Positions 34,776 to 43,989 of a DNA stretch of 64,000 nucleotides are shown here, piece after piece. This DNA is from Aedes albopictus (taxonomy: Eukaryota > Arthropoda > Insecta > Diptera > Culicidae): contig NC_085138.1 of NCBI RefSeq assembly GCF_035046485.1, positions 336,495,312 through 336,559,311 of the forward strand. The letters are read 5' to 3'. Under the pieces are notes generated by a model, which was given only the letters and a program-made list of their open reading frames with translations, was not told the origin of the DNA and did no database searches. The stretch's first letter is position 1; every line of letters starts with the position of its first letter. A program made the position numbers and the translations under genes.

Positions 34776-35345
34776 ATATGTTTTTGCAATTTTAACTAAA
34801 AATTTGTGTTTCATTCTGCTTCTTGATCTCAGCTATTTTGAATACAATCATGTAAACATGCGTTTCGAAATTCTCATATTTTCTATCCAAGAATGTCAAA
34901 ACAACAGAATATCCAGTGGATATTATCCACATTCTTGAACGTCTGGAGATTCGGTTAGTTCGGAGAATCTCCAGCACCAGCAATAAACAACAAACTATGC
35001 ATTTCAGTTGAAGGATTTTCGCATCTTCCTGTGTGCCACCGCGCAGTGCCAGTAGTGCGGAAGCAACAAAATCAGCTGGCACATGTTTGTTGAAAATTGC
35101 AGCACAGCTTGATTGCATCCTGGGCGAGAGGAATTCCATGGTGACGTGCCATCATGGCGGCTGCTGCTAGCTGGTATCACTCTGTTTTTGTTGGATGCAA
35201 TGGCGTCGCGCCTCGTCTGTGGTAATAAATTATTCGTGTATATAAAGGGAATGTTGGGTTTTTTATTTGTATTAGTGATGTACGGAGAAAATACTGAAAG
35301 GATACCTTTTAATTCTATTGAAGGAAGATAACAGGATTGGTGGTC
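34776..35345. other. Intronic DNA without recognised features
   Basis: Short ORFs on both strands only (the 164-codon minus frame 35004-35498 overlaps the fold-back element and shows no domain). Confidence 0.4.
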
Positions 35346-36292
35346 TAAAGGGCGAACACGATGAAATTGCCACACAGAAAATATTGTAAAACTTTTGATT
35401 GCGTTCGTCAAAATAGCTAATTTTTTGACCATAAATAGTATATTATGTGTAGCTAATTCCATAAAATTTTCATTAAAATCGGTTGAGTATTGGCGCATAT
35501 ATTGTCGATATCATAAAATGAGATTTTAGAAAATTTGTGCACCCATTTCAAAAAACTACTTAGGCTATAACTTTTGTGTTACCTCATCAAAACGTTTGAA
35601 AATTTCACTCGATATTCTTAACATAGTATCTATCAAGTGGTAAAAATTTGATCGAAATCGGTTCAGTACTTTTTCTAGTAAATATCCAAATCGCTTCAAG
35701 GTAAATTTTAGGTACTTTTTGATCATTTTTAGTTCCGTGTGCACTATTTTGACTGTAGAACTGGTAACACTGTCCCGATTTTTACAAAACTTTGGCAGTA
35801 TAAAATTGTTGTGTTAAATTGTTGACAGTGAAAATTTCAGCCATTTTTGTTGAGTACTTTCAAAGTAAGAGCAGTTTGAATTTCACTATACCAAAAACCA
35901 CATCTGCTTATTGTGACATAGTGCGACATATATGGCTATAACTTTTTAACGGTATGATCAAATTGAATGAAATTTTGACGAACTACTTCTACATACATAC
36001 TTTACGTACATAAAAATTTTCATTGAAATCGGTTCAGTATTTTTGGCGCCAGCGTTGAAACGGCAAAAAAGTGATATTTTCCAAAATGTTTGTTTGCACA
36101 AGATTCTCAAGTGGCAATTTCCTTGTTTCAACGATATCTCCGCCAATAATCAACCGATTTCAATGAAAATTTTATGGTATTAGCTACACATAATATACTA
36201 TTCATGGTAAAAAAAATAGCTATTTTTTGGCGAACGCAATCAAAAGTTATACAATATTTTCTGTGTGGCAATTTCATCGTGTTCGCCCTTTA
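35346..36292. mobile_element. Long fold-back element, AGGGCGAACACGATG type
   Basis: The left end TAAAGGGCGAACACGATGAA is the inverse of the right end TTCATCGTGTTCGCCCTTTA. The arms continue through GCCACACAGAAAATATTGT and TAGTATATTATGTGTAGCTA for at least 140 bp, with weaker pairing further in. TA flanks. The interior repeats the phrase AAATCGGTTCAGTA. No transposase. Sits 1.3 kb inside the large krz intron. Confidence 0.88.
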
Positions 36293-36369
36293 ATTGGAAC
36301 AGGTCCTTGATTCAACGTCTGACCCGCACCTTTCCTTCTGCTTTATTTACTGTGACTCTCATCTATTTT

Positions 36370-36587
36370 TTTCCATACGATAAAAAAAAAGACGCGGACA
36401 CCGTCTTCAGCCTGAGGCTGTACAGACTGAATAAAACTAAACTCTAGACAAGGGACATACGGAGCGTGCACCAGTGGATACGGAGAAGAAACTATTCTCA
36501 CGAAAAGTTTCATCGCCCGGAGCGGGAATCGAACCCTCACCCCATAGCATGGTGCGATTAGAAGCACGGCTACGAGGCTCCACAAAC
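36370..36587 (-). mobile_element. tRNA-derived SINE, third family
   Basis: Minus-strand head GGAGCCTCGTAGCCGTGCTT with an A-box-like stretch, and B box GGGTTCGATTCCCGCTCC. The body continues with AGTTTCTTCTCCGTATCCAC and ends before a T run near 36384-36392. Boundaries are approximate and no target duplication was found. Its body differs from the Feilai-type copies. Confidence 0.7.
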
Positions 36588-37060
36588 CGACGAGTATCAG
36601 TTGAAATTGTCGCAAAACTGTTGCAAATTGATTTTAATGTTTTCAGTAAATATGTTTACATCAGAATATAATTTGAATTATATTTATTTCCTATGTATTT
36701 TAGTTTAATGTCATTAATCATCCAACTGACCATTTTATTTTTATTTTTTTCTTCAGCAGACCTGTGGATTGCAACATTTTTTATACATATAATGTATATA
36801 CATATTAGTATTCCAAACAATCAAAAAATATCATATCTAAAGAGTAAAGGTTTTTTTTTCATAAATTTACACCAAATCAATTTAGACTCGTGATGCTATA
36901 TGCGAAAAAAGTCCATAAATGTTGTTATGAGATTGTATTGCTAACGAACACATGGGATCGAAAGAATCATGTAAAAATGTGTGGTTCAATCAAAACAAAC
37001 TGTAGATACTGTTCGACAGGTGAAAGTTGATGACTGCATTCGGAATGTGTCATTCCCTAA
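36588..37060. other. AT-rich intronic DNA
   Basis: No recognisable feature; several poly(T) and TATA-like tracts. Confidence 0.4.
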
Positions 37061-37566
37061 ATTATCTGAAACGTCTCTGAGTCCACCCCGAATCCTGTTC
37101 TGAAACTCGCTTGAAAGCCTGTGCAGCACCCTAGAACCCACGGAAACTTTTCTGAAACACCCTGAAACACATTGAAGCGCCTACAGTTCATTCTTTATGA
37201 AGCCCTCTTGAAAACCTGTGAAGCCCCATAAAACACCCAAGAATTTCTCTGAAATCCCCCGGACGCCTTGTAACATTTTGAGAAAGCCTCTGAAATGTTT
37301 CTGAAGCTCACCTGAAAACCTTGAGGCCCCTTAAAACCTCATGAATCGTTCTGAATCGCTTTGAAACGCCCTTGCAACCCCGTCTGAACATCACCTGAAA
37401 GCCTTGAAACCCCATAAAGCCCATTAAAATCTCCTCTTACACCACCTAAAAAGGCTGAGCCTGACTCTGAATTCACCTGATACGCCTTGAAACACATCTG
37501 TAACCCCTTTTGAAACTCACCTGGAAGCCTTCATACCCCTAAATCCCCGTTAAACCCTCTGAAACG
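37060..37566. repeat. TGAAACSCC-type degenerate satellite, block 1
   Basis: Recurring phrases such as TCTGAAACACCCTGAAACAC, CCTGAAAACCTTGAGGCCCC and GAAACGCCTTGAAAC, with a drifting basic period near 12-24 bp. The same satellite continues at 37792-39119, 45877-46870 and 53221-53440 and is clearly different in wording from the GGAATTCC family. Confidence 0.75.
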
Positions 37567-37575
37567 CTTTGAAAG

Positions 37576-37782
37576 GGGGCCGGATCACAACGTCCGAAGA
37601 TAAACTGTCCCGGTCGTTAGGTCGCATTTTTTTGCGAAATAACGTCCAAAAGTTTGGATGCGTCATAACATCCAATGTGTCTTCTGTCCTTGGACTTCGT
37701 GGCGAACATGCAGAAATCGGACGTTATGCCACGAAACAAAAGTTCTGGGACATTGTGGCCTCAGACGTTATGATACTCCGCC
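37576..37782. mobile_element. MITE inserted in the TGAAAC satellite
   Basis: The left end GGGGCCGGATCACAACGTCC is mirrored by GGCCTCAGACGTTATGATAC then TCCGCC on the right. The motif AACGTCCGA recurs in both orientations inside. A 9-bp repeat, CTTTGAAAG, flanks it at 37567-37575 and 37783-37791; the satellite itself contains this wording, so the duplication is likely but not certain. Confidence 0.7.
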
Positions 37783-37791
37783 CTTTGAAAG

Positions 37792-39119
37792 CCCTTGTAA
37801 CACCTTCTTGTGGCGCCTTCCTGACTGCCTGGAAGCCCCCTAAAATCCATAAAAAGCCTTGAAACGCCTCTGAACCCCCCTGGAACTTCGTCTGAAGCTG
37901 GAACCCCTAAGCAGCACACATGTCATATAAGAGTCACGACAGCGCAGGCTTTTGGTTGTACAGGAGCTACAGCTATGTGATTCTAACCCAGGGGGTGACA
38001 AAGGGCCAGAATCAGCATCCCAGCATTCGATTCAACATGGCATCCAATGTTTTTGTTGATTGATTCGTGGCTAAAAAGAGTTTGAAATATCGACACTGCT
38101 TCGCTGCTACGTATAATACCGTACAAAGTGACGAACAAAGAGAAACGATGATCAAAATCAACTTTTTGGCTTGTAATGTGTATTTTCCGAAATAAGCACC
38201 AGCAACACATAAGCCACATACCAGAAAATCAGGAGCAAGTTACGGTAAACCAACCAGAAAGTGGGTACCAAAACGAGAGGTACCAAAAACAATGATGGTA
38301 AGAGCGGCAATGTACCAAGTTTGACAACGGTGTCAGCCCACTGCTAAAACCCATGGTAACCTCTGTGAAACGCTTTTAAGCACCTGTGAATTCATTCTTT
38401 CAGGAAGCATGGAAAGCCAAGAATCCCTCTGAGATTCCCTGAACACCTTGAAACACTATGAACGCCTCTGAAACCCCTTCTAAAGCTAACCTGAAAGGCT
38501 TGAGGCCCCCTAATACTCCGTGAATTGTCCTGAAACGCCTCTGAAACCCCCTGAAATTCATCAGAAAGCCTTGAAACTCTCGAAAATCCTTGCAAGTATT
38601 GAAGTCTATTGAGTTTATCTCTGAAACCCCCTGAAATGCCTTGAAACACCGCTTTGAAACATCTTTGAAACCCCCTGAAACTGGTTTTGAAGTTCACTTG
38701 AAGGCCTATGAAGTTCCATAAAACATAACCCGGGAACCCCTCTTGAAACGCCTTGAAACACCTCTGAAACCTTTTTTGAAGCTGAGCTGCAAGCCCTTTA
38801 AACCCCCTTGAAACGGGCAAGGCCCTGGAACCCCCTCTGGAACTAATTCGAAAGCCTGGAACCCCCATCAAATCCTTGAAAAGCCTTGAAACGTCTCTGA
38901 AACCCCGCTGGAGCCCCGTCAGAAGCTCACCTGAAAGCCTTGAGACCTCTACAACCTTCGAGAACCCTCATAAATCGCCCTGAAATGCTCTGAAACGCCT
39001 TAAAACTTTTTAAAACTCCTCTGATAAATAAGGGGTTTTCAGCTGAATGCTTTGAAACCCCCTTAAATTGCCACGCCTTGAAACACTTTGAAACGCCTCT
39101 AAAACCGCTTGAGAAGGTT
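37792..39119. repeat. TGAAACSCC-type satellite, block 2, with intrusions
   Basis: Satellite at 37792-37904 and 38345-39119. Between them lies 37905-38344, which starts with a half copy of the MITE seen at 52905 (CAGCACACATGTCATATAAG, GCGCAGGCTTTTGGTTGTAC, TTCTAACCCA) and then unrecognised DNA. The minus-strand frame of 159 codons at 38392-38871 is phenylalanine/glycine/arginine-rich repeat translation, not a gene. Confidence 0.75.
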
Positions 39120-39134
39120 GTATGTATGTATGTA

Positions 39135-39402
39135 TGTTGGATTACTTATCCAACGTGACTTGGGAAGGTATTCGGATCGCGTACTGGAAACACTGGAAAT
39201 CTATTGTTACCGCTTATTCCTTCTATTACTACTGCGGACACGCGCAAAAGGACTACTCCTTTGCCTTCTCCAAACAAAGACTGCCTTCCTGCGCGTCTCG
39301 AGTGACTTTTATATCCCTGCTCACATGGTTTGGAGAAGGCAAGTGAATTGATATGTGGATGGTTCTTTAAACGGTGCCTCTTGCTTAATTATAATCCCAA
39401 CA
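39135..39402 (-). repeat. 3' LTR
   Basis: Reads TGTTGGGATTATAATTAAGC...AAGTAATCCAACA on the minus strand. It supplies the last five codons and the TAA stop of the gag-protease frame (39389-39391). No well-formed polypurine tract precedes it; the upstream bases are CGGTCAGGATGGCCGAT. Confidence 0.93.
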
Positions 39403-41908
39403 ATCGGCCATCCTGACCGTCATTCGGCCCGAATGACGTCCATACTTCTCTAGGGACATGTTTTTCGTGTCTTTTCATCTGATCACAATAATTATCATTG
39501 GTATTTGCAATTTCAATAAACTGTTTCATATGGTGATTACATTTGTTGCTACGATTTAATCCTTCGGTGACACCTAATTTTTCCGAGTCCAAGTCGTAGT
39601 TTTTCCTTTTTACATTACAATAATGTACCGAAAACTGTTTGGGTGTTTTCGAGTACGTTTGAAATAACGACTTATTGTTTACAACTCCTTCAACAAATTT
39701 GTTTTGACCGAGATATTTGCTTGTCTTTATCTGACATTCTTGCACATTTTTTCTAACTTTTTGACTTTTGAATCTACCTAAATTTCTTTTATCTGAATTA
39801 AATTGTGTATCACTAAATTTCAAACTAGGTTTTTCAATGTTGTTAAAATTTTCTCTTTTTATATTCTGACGTGATTGAATGTTTAATGTCGACGTATCTG
39901 CTTCTTTTACTTCGTGTTTATCTCTTGAAAAAGCTATCTTCCATTCAGATTCTACTATATTTGATATTTCTGATTTACTTAGGGATTTACTGTAACATTT
40001 CTTCAATAAACTGGCTTTTGCGAGCAAGTTATGCGAAAATGTCATCAAAGCATCGATTTGAGTACACCACGTATTGGGATTATTTTCGATTAGCTCACAC
40101 AATTTAGATTTTAAAGTATTTTGAATTTCTTTTGCATTACTAATAACAGCCTCCGTCATGATACTCAAACTAACATATTTCTCTTTTGCGAAAAACTTTG
40201 CTCCCTTCTCCGAAACACTAATCTCGCCATGAATGAGCAAATCTCTTCCCAGAATAACAACTTGTTTCATATCTTGTTCACCAAGTACATCGAATAATAT
40301 CTGAATTGGAATGCCATCAATTTTTAAATCAACCATAACTGAGCCTAAAGTCCACATAAATCCGTTAAGGGTCATCAATTTCTTCTTATTATTATTATTT
40401 ATGTTTAGACCTAGCCTCTCAACCCAATCTTGTCTCAATAACGACAGATCAGAGCCAGAGTCAAATAACGCATCTACAGGTATTGAATTCAACAAAATCG
40501 TAAAATGAGATCCTTTTGGTTGGTTAACTGAACCACTACAAATACCAATATGTTCATCGTTTAATCGCATAGAACAATTTGTTGCTATGTGCCCTGAATT
40601 TCCACAACAATAACAACTACCCAAATTGGAGATATGATTGGCTCCTACATAGGAGACAGGCTTTAGCCTACTATTAATCTGAGATTTCTGTTGTCTATTC
40701 AATGTACAGCTTTTTCTATTAAACTTTGTGTCTTTAATTCTCTGATATATACGTAACTTTTCGCGAAATTCAGCAATCGAGTTCGCCCCATACAGCAGAA
40801 GCTTATCAGGTCCGTCATCATCAATTCCATTAATAGTGTGTGTTATAATTGATTCGAAATCCACATTCACCTTTGCCCCAATTTCTCTCATCACTAAAAA
40901 ATATTCGAGAACATTTTCTCCCATTTTTTTCTTTCGAGCTCTCAATCTCTCATGAATCATAGCACTATTTTCTCTGTACTCAAACTCTGCAATCAAGAAA
41001 TCTCTGAGTGAATCCCAACTGCAAATGTGGTGAGCACCATTGAGTGCAATTTTTGCCAAGCCAAATAGCTTACGCTTGGCTACGACAAACTTGCGCATAT
41101 CAGATAAACCGATTACTCGAGCCATCATCTCAAAATCATTAACCCATTTACGCACTGGATAAAGGTCACTACCAGAAAATGCGCTGAAAGCAAACTCAAC
41201 TTCACTTACCGTCATATTATTGTCAACGCGTTCGTGATGTTTTTTACGCATTGTACCAAAACACATATTTGGATTATCCCGAGCATCAGCACCTCTACCG
41301 GACGTCTCCGGTTCGTTCTCATCTGCACTGTCACACATTTCACCACGCATACTGTTTAAAGCAAGAACTGGGGCGCTATTGGTGCCTCCATTCCGAACAT
41401 TGCCGACACTACTGGCACCAAAAGTTCTTCTATTTTCCACATTAAAATTTAATATTTCACTTGCATTGCTGCTTGTTACATGGCGCACTCTATCTGTATT
41501 CTCGCCATTTAGCGAGCTATAACTTCGGTAAGGCCCTTGCCCTTCCTCTAGAGCGTTATTTAATCTAGAATTTTCAATTCTTAGATTAGTTATGATATTT
41601 TGCATAGACGTCACTTGGTTGGCCAAGTTCACAACACTCATGTTAGGGAGATTTACTCCATCAGGCATAGGAGTAAACGAATTTTCAGCCGGATGATGTA
41701 TCGGTGCTCCATAGGTCATAACTGGTGGCGGAGCAGTGGAGTGTTGAAGAGAAATTAACGGAGAAGGTTGCCACAATTGTTGAGGAGAAAGATGTGCCCC
41801 GATATCATGTGGCAGTAAACTTGCCATCGTGTGTAAAAAAAAACCGAGTCTGCAAACGTTCACAATAGTCCACGCACTTGAATAGAGCTTCGTACGGTTT
41901 GTATTCAA
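39389..41908 (-). CDS. gag-protease polyprotein of the LTR retrotransposon
   Basis: An uninterrupted 839-codon frame. Residues about 235-400 are a Ty3/gypsy-like capsid region (FSGSDLYPVRKWVNDFEMM, MGENVLEYFLVM). A CX2CX4HX4C zinc knuckle (CYCCGNSGHIATNC) lies near residues 431-444 and would bind genomic RNA. A retropepsin follows: the catalytic ALFDSGSDLSLL near 480 and the second-half motif VVILGRDLL near 540. The remaining 280 residues are Lys/Asn-rich, without any RT, RNase H or integrase motif, ending GPNDGQDGRLLGL. Translation may start at the second Met (MASLLPHD, residue 28). The stop lies inside the 3' LTR. It probably makes particle proteins that need enzymes from a relative. Confidence 0.92.
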   Translation of the reverse strand: MNTNRTKLYSSAWTIVNVCRLGFFLHTMASLLPHDIGAHLSPQQLWQPSPLISLQHSTAPPPVMTYGAPIHHPAENSFTPMPDGVNLPNMSVVNLANQVTSMQNIITNLRIENSRLNNALEEGQGPYRSYSSLNGENTDRVRHVTSSNASEILNFNVENRRTFGASSVGNVRNGGTNSAPVLALNSMRGEMCDSADENEPETSGRGADARDNPNMCFGTMRKKHHERVDNNMTVSEVEFAFSAFSGSDLYPVRKWVNDFEMMARVIGLSDMRKFVVAKRKLFGLAKIALNGAHHICSWDSLRDFLIAEFEYRENSAMIHERLRARKKKMGENVLEYFLVMREIGAKVNVDFESIITHTINGIDDDGPDKLLLYGANSIAEFREKLRIYQRIKDTKFNRKSCTLNRQQKSQINSRLKPVSYVGANHISNLGSCYCCGNSGHIATNCSMRLNDEHIGICSGSVNQPKGSHFTILLNSIPVDALFDSGSDLSLLRQDWVERLGLNINNNNKKKLMTLNGFMWTLGSVMVDLKIDGIPIQILFDVLGEQDMKQVVILGRDLLIHGEISVSEKGAKFFAKEKYVSLSIMTEAVISNAKEIQNTLKSKLCELIENNPNTWCTQIDALMTFSHNLLAKASLLKKCYSKSLSKSEISNIVESEWKIAFSRDKHEVKEADTSTLNIQSRQNIKRENFNNIEKPSLKFSDTQFNSDKRNLGRFKSQKVRKNVQECQIKTSKYLGQNKFVEGVVNNKSLFQTYSKTPKQFSVHYCNVKRKNYDLDSEKLGVTEGLNRSNKCNHHMKQFIEIANTNDNYCDQMKRHEKHVPREVWTSFGPNDGQDGRLLGL

Positions 41909-42245
41909 TTAGTTTCGTTGCCCTTTCCCCACAACCGACTACTGTTGGCGCCCAACGATGTAGGCTGTTTTGAATTATTTGGCGCGCACTTTTGAATTCT
42001 GATTTTTAGTGAGAGAAAAAAAAACGCACCTTCGCGCGCTTTGGTGATGCTTTTGACGAAGCAGTTCACAAAATAATTCACTTTAATGCTAGAGTTTCAG
42101 TTCAGAATAAATTCGATTTGTCACTTATTACTAGATTTCGAGTTCAATTCCTTAATTTAAACTAATCACTAACTGTCTATTTACACTTTGCTTCACATAT
42201 ACTCAGTCCTTTCATGTCCCTCGACACACTCGCGATTCCGACACT

Positions 42246-42262
42246 TCCCGGACGAGCCCCCA
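42246..42262 (-). promoter_or_regulatory. Primer binding site complementary to tRNA-Pro
   Basis: Three bases (ATT) after the 5' LTR the minus strand reads TGGGGGCTCGTCCGGGA, complementary to the 3' end of eukaryotic tRNA-Pro including CCA (TCCCGGACGAGCCCCCA). This is where minus-strand DNA synthesis would be primed. Confidence 0.92.
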
Positions 42263-42265
42263 AAT

Positions 42266-42533
42266 TGTTGGATTACTTATCCAACGTGACTTGGGAAGGT
42301 ATTCGGATCGCGTACTGGAAACACTGGAAATCTATTGTTACCGCTTATTCCTTCTATTACTACTGCGGACACGCGCAAAAGGACTACTCCTTTGCCTTCT
42401 CCAAACAAAGACTGCCTTCCTGCGCGTCTCGAGTGACTTTTATATCCCTGCTCACATGGTTTGGAGAAGGCAAGTGAATTGATATGTGGATGGTTCTTTA
42501 AACGGTGCCTCTTGCTTAATTATAATCCCAACA
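42266..42533 (-). repeat. 5' LTR
   Basis: Identical to 39135-39402. Holds the promoter: TATAAAAG at 42437-42444 on the minus strand, within the loop of a 15-bp inverted repeat. Confidence 0.93.
42437..42444 (-). promoter_or_regulatory. TATA box of the 5' LTR
   Basis: The minus strand reads GGGATATAAAAGTCACTC in the middle of the LTR; an initiator-like GGCAGTCTTTG follows about 30 bases downstream. The position fits a pol II promoter for the full-length transcript. Confidence 0.65.
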
Positions 42534-42540
42534 TGTATGT

Positions 42541-43594
42541 ACAATCCATCTCCCACTGACCGGCAGTGCTTTTATGGAAGAAAAATGTCTGCGTCTATTT
42601 TTAACTTTTATCCATAGACGCAAACACTTTTAGTCCTGGAGATGGAAGGTGATAGCTCTACTGCACGTCCAACGACCCATTTCAAGTATGACAGGGCTTC
42701 CACGTACATCTTGAGGTCGTTTTCTGAAACAGTAAGCCCCGCATTGATGCATCCGGATATCAATTGGATATCTGAAATGCATTAACACTTCCTGAATCAA
42801 AAATTTGCATTTTTGTTTCTGGCGCGTATTTGGTATGGTAAATATTTCATGTATGAATAAAATGACGTCTTTTAATTGGAAAAATCTCACCAAGTTCTTC
42901 ATAGTCTGCCGTGATGCAGTTGTATTCTTATTTCTCCAGCGGTGCAGCAACGACCGAAATAGGATTGATTTCATTGCCACGTACACTTAAAACGACGTGG
43001 AGCGATCAACCGAGTCAGCGATTACTGGCATCACACCGAAACTCCCGAAACACTTTCACACGCGGAAAACTGACTGGGTGGCGTAATACCGGCCAAACCA
43101 CCAGCGAAATCGTCGAATAAAATACGTTTTGAGAACGCGCAAAAAATGACAAGCGGCAACGCTTACTTCACCACCCATGTTTTTCTCTCACTGGTTTGTC
43201 AAATTCACTTTGCTATTTGAAAGTAAAAAAACACGGAACAAAACTGCAGTCATAGGGACTTTACAATGAAAAACTACTGGAAGGCGAAATAGACGGCACA
43301 TTCCTACACTCTCGAAACTCATTTCAGCACCGTTTCCGAACCCGAACTACTTTAGCAGCGGCATTCAAACACACACAATATTTGAAATAATCCATTTACT
43401 TCAGGTTGAGGTTGTTGCTCTAAGACACTGATCAATTTCAATTCCATCTAAAATTGACTTCAGATGATCGAAACATTGTATATTCAGGTTTCTTTCCACT
43501 AAAAAATGGGTAACTATAACGCAAGTTATTTGAATTTTAGTTAATTTCATTACACGGTAAAGGCTAGGTAATTTGAGCATTACAGACCCCATTG
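42541..43594. other. Unclassified DNA between the LTR element and R1-clade copy 2
   Basis: A minus-strand frame of 118 codons (42630-42986) shows no known domain. May be the 3' part of the element whose coding region is at 43990-45876, since a 17-bp repeat brackets the whole interval. Confidence 0.4.
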
Positions 43595-43760
43595 AGACCA
43601 CTAGCACAGCAATTACTATCCCTACCTCCGCGTGGCACCGGCCGGGCTGCAAACAACATTTGGGAAGATCGGGTAACCAATACCGGTAGGAACTTTGGTC
43701 GTATGCTGACAGAGATGGGGAACGGGGTTTGCTTCTTCAAACCTAATGCGAGGTATGCAC
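43595..43760 (+). repeat. Dispersed repeat copy C
   Basis: Reads CTACCTCCGCGTGGCACCGG, CTGCAAACAAC, AGGAACTTTGG and GGGGTTTGCTTCTTCAAACC; closest to copy A at 2045-2230 (inverted there). Confidence 0.65.
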
Positions 43761-43989
43761 TTCAAACGGAATTGCTCAAGTAGTTTTCGCTCAGTGCATT
43801 ACTTTTCCGTGACCAGAATGGTCAAGAAATTTAATACAACAAACCCCATTTGATTCAACGTTTCGTTTAAGCTCCGTATTAGGAACCGGAATAAAGGACG
43901 CTTGCTCATTTCTTGAGCGATTCCTTGCCTGAATTTTACACGCATCGAGATAGCCCAAGAAATTTCCTGCGATCTGCGTACTACTAAGC

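Larger units (their letters stand above)
39135..42533 (-). mobile_element. Intact non-autonomous LTR retrotransposon (gag-protease only)
   Basis: Two 268-bp LTRs (39135-39402 and 42266-42533) are identical base for base by eye and have TG...CA ends. The order on the minus strand is 5' LTR, tRNA-Pro primer site, about 340-bp leader, one gag-protease ORF, 3' LTR. It is inserted in a TATG/TGTA microsatellite, so the target duplication (TGTA or longer) cannot be fixed. No reverse transcriptase, RNase H or integrase is encoded. Gag wording is Ty3/gypsy-like. Identical LTRs mean a recent insertion. It lies antisense within the krz intron. Confidence 0.93.

Noticed and set aside
38392..38871. A 159-codon minus-strand ORF rich in Phe, Gly and Arg
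   Set aside because: Translation of the TGAAACSCC satellite; no conserved domain or start context.
39109..39351. Plus-strand ORFs within the LTRs (also 42214-42482)
   Set aside because: They appear twice because the LTRs are identical; they are antisense to the element and resemble no protein.
42630..42986. Endogenous viral element
   Set aside because: The 118-codon minus-strand frame shows no polymerase, capsid or nucleoprotein motif; there is no basis for a viral origin.
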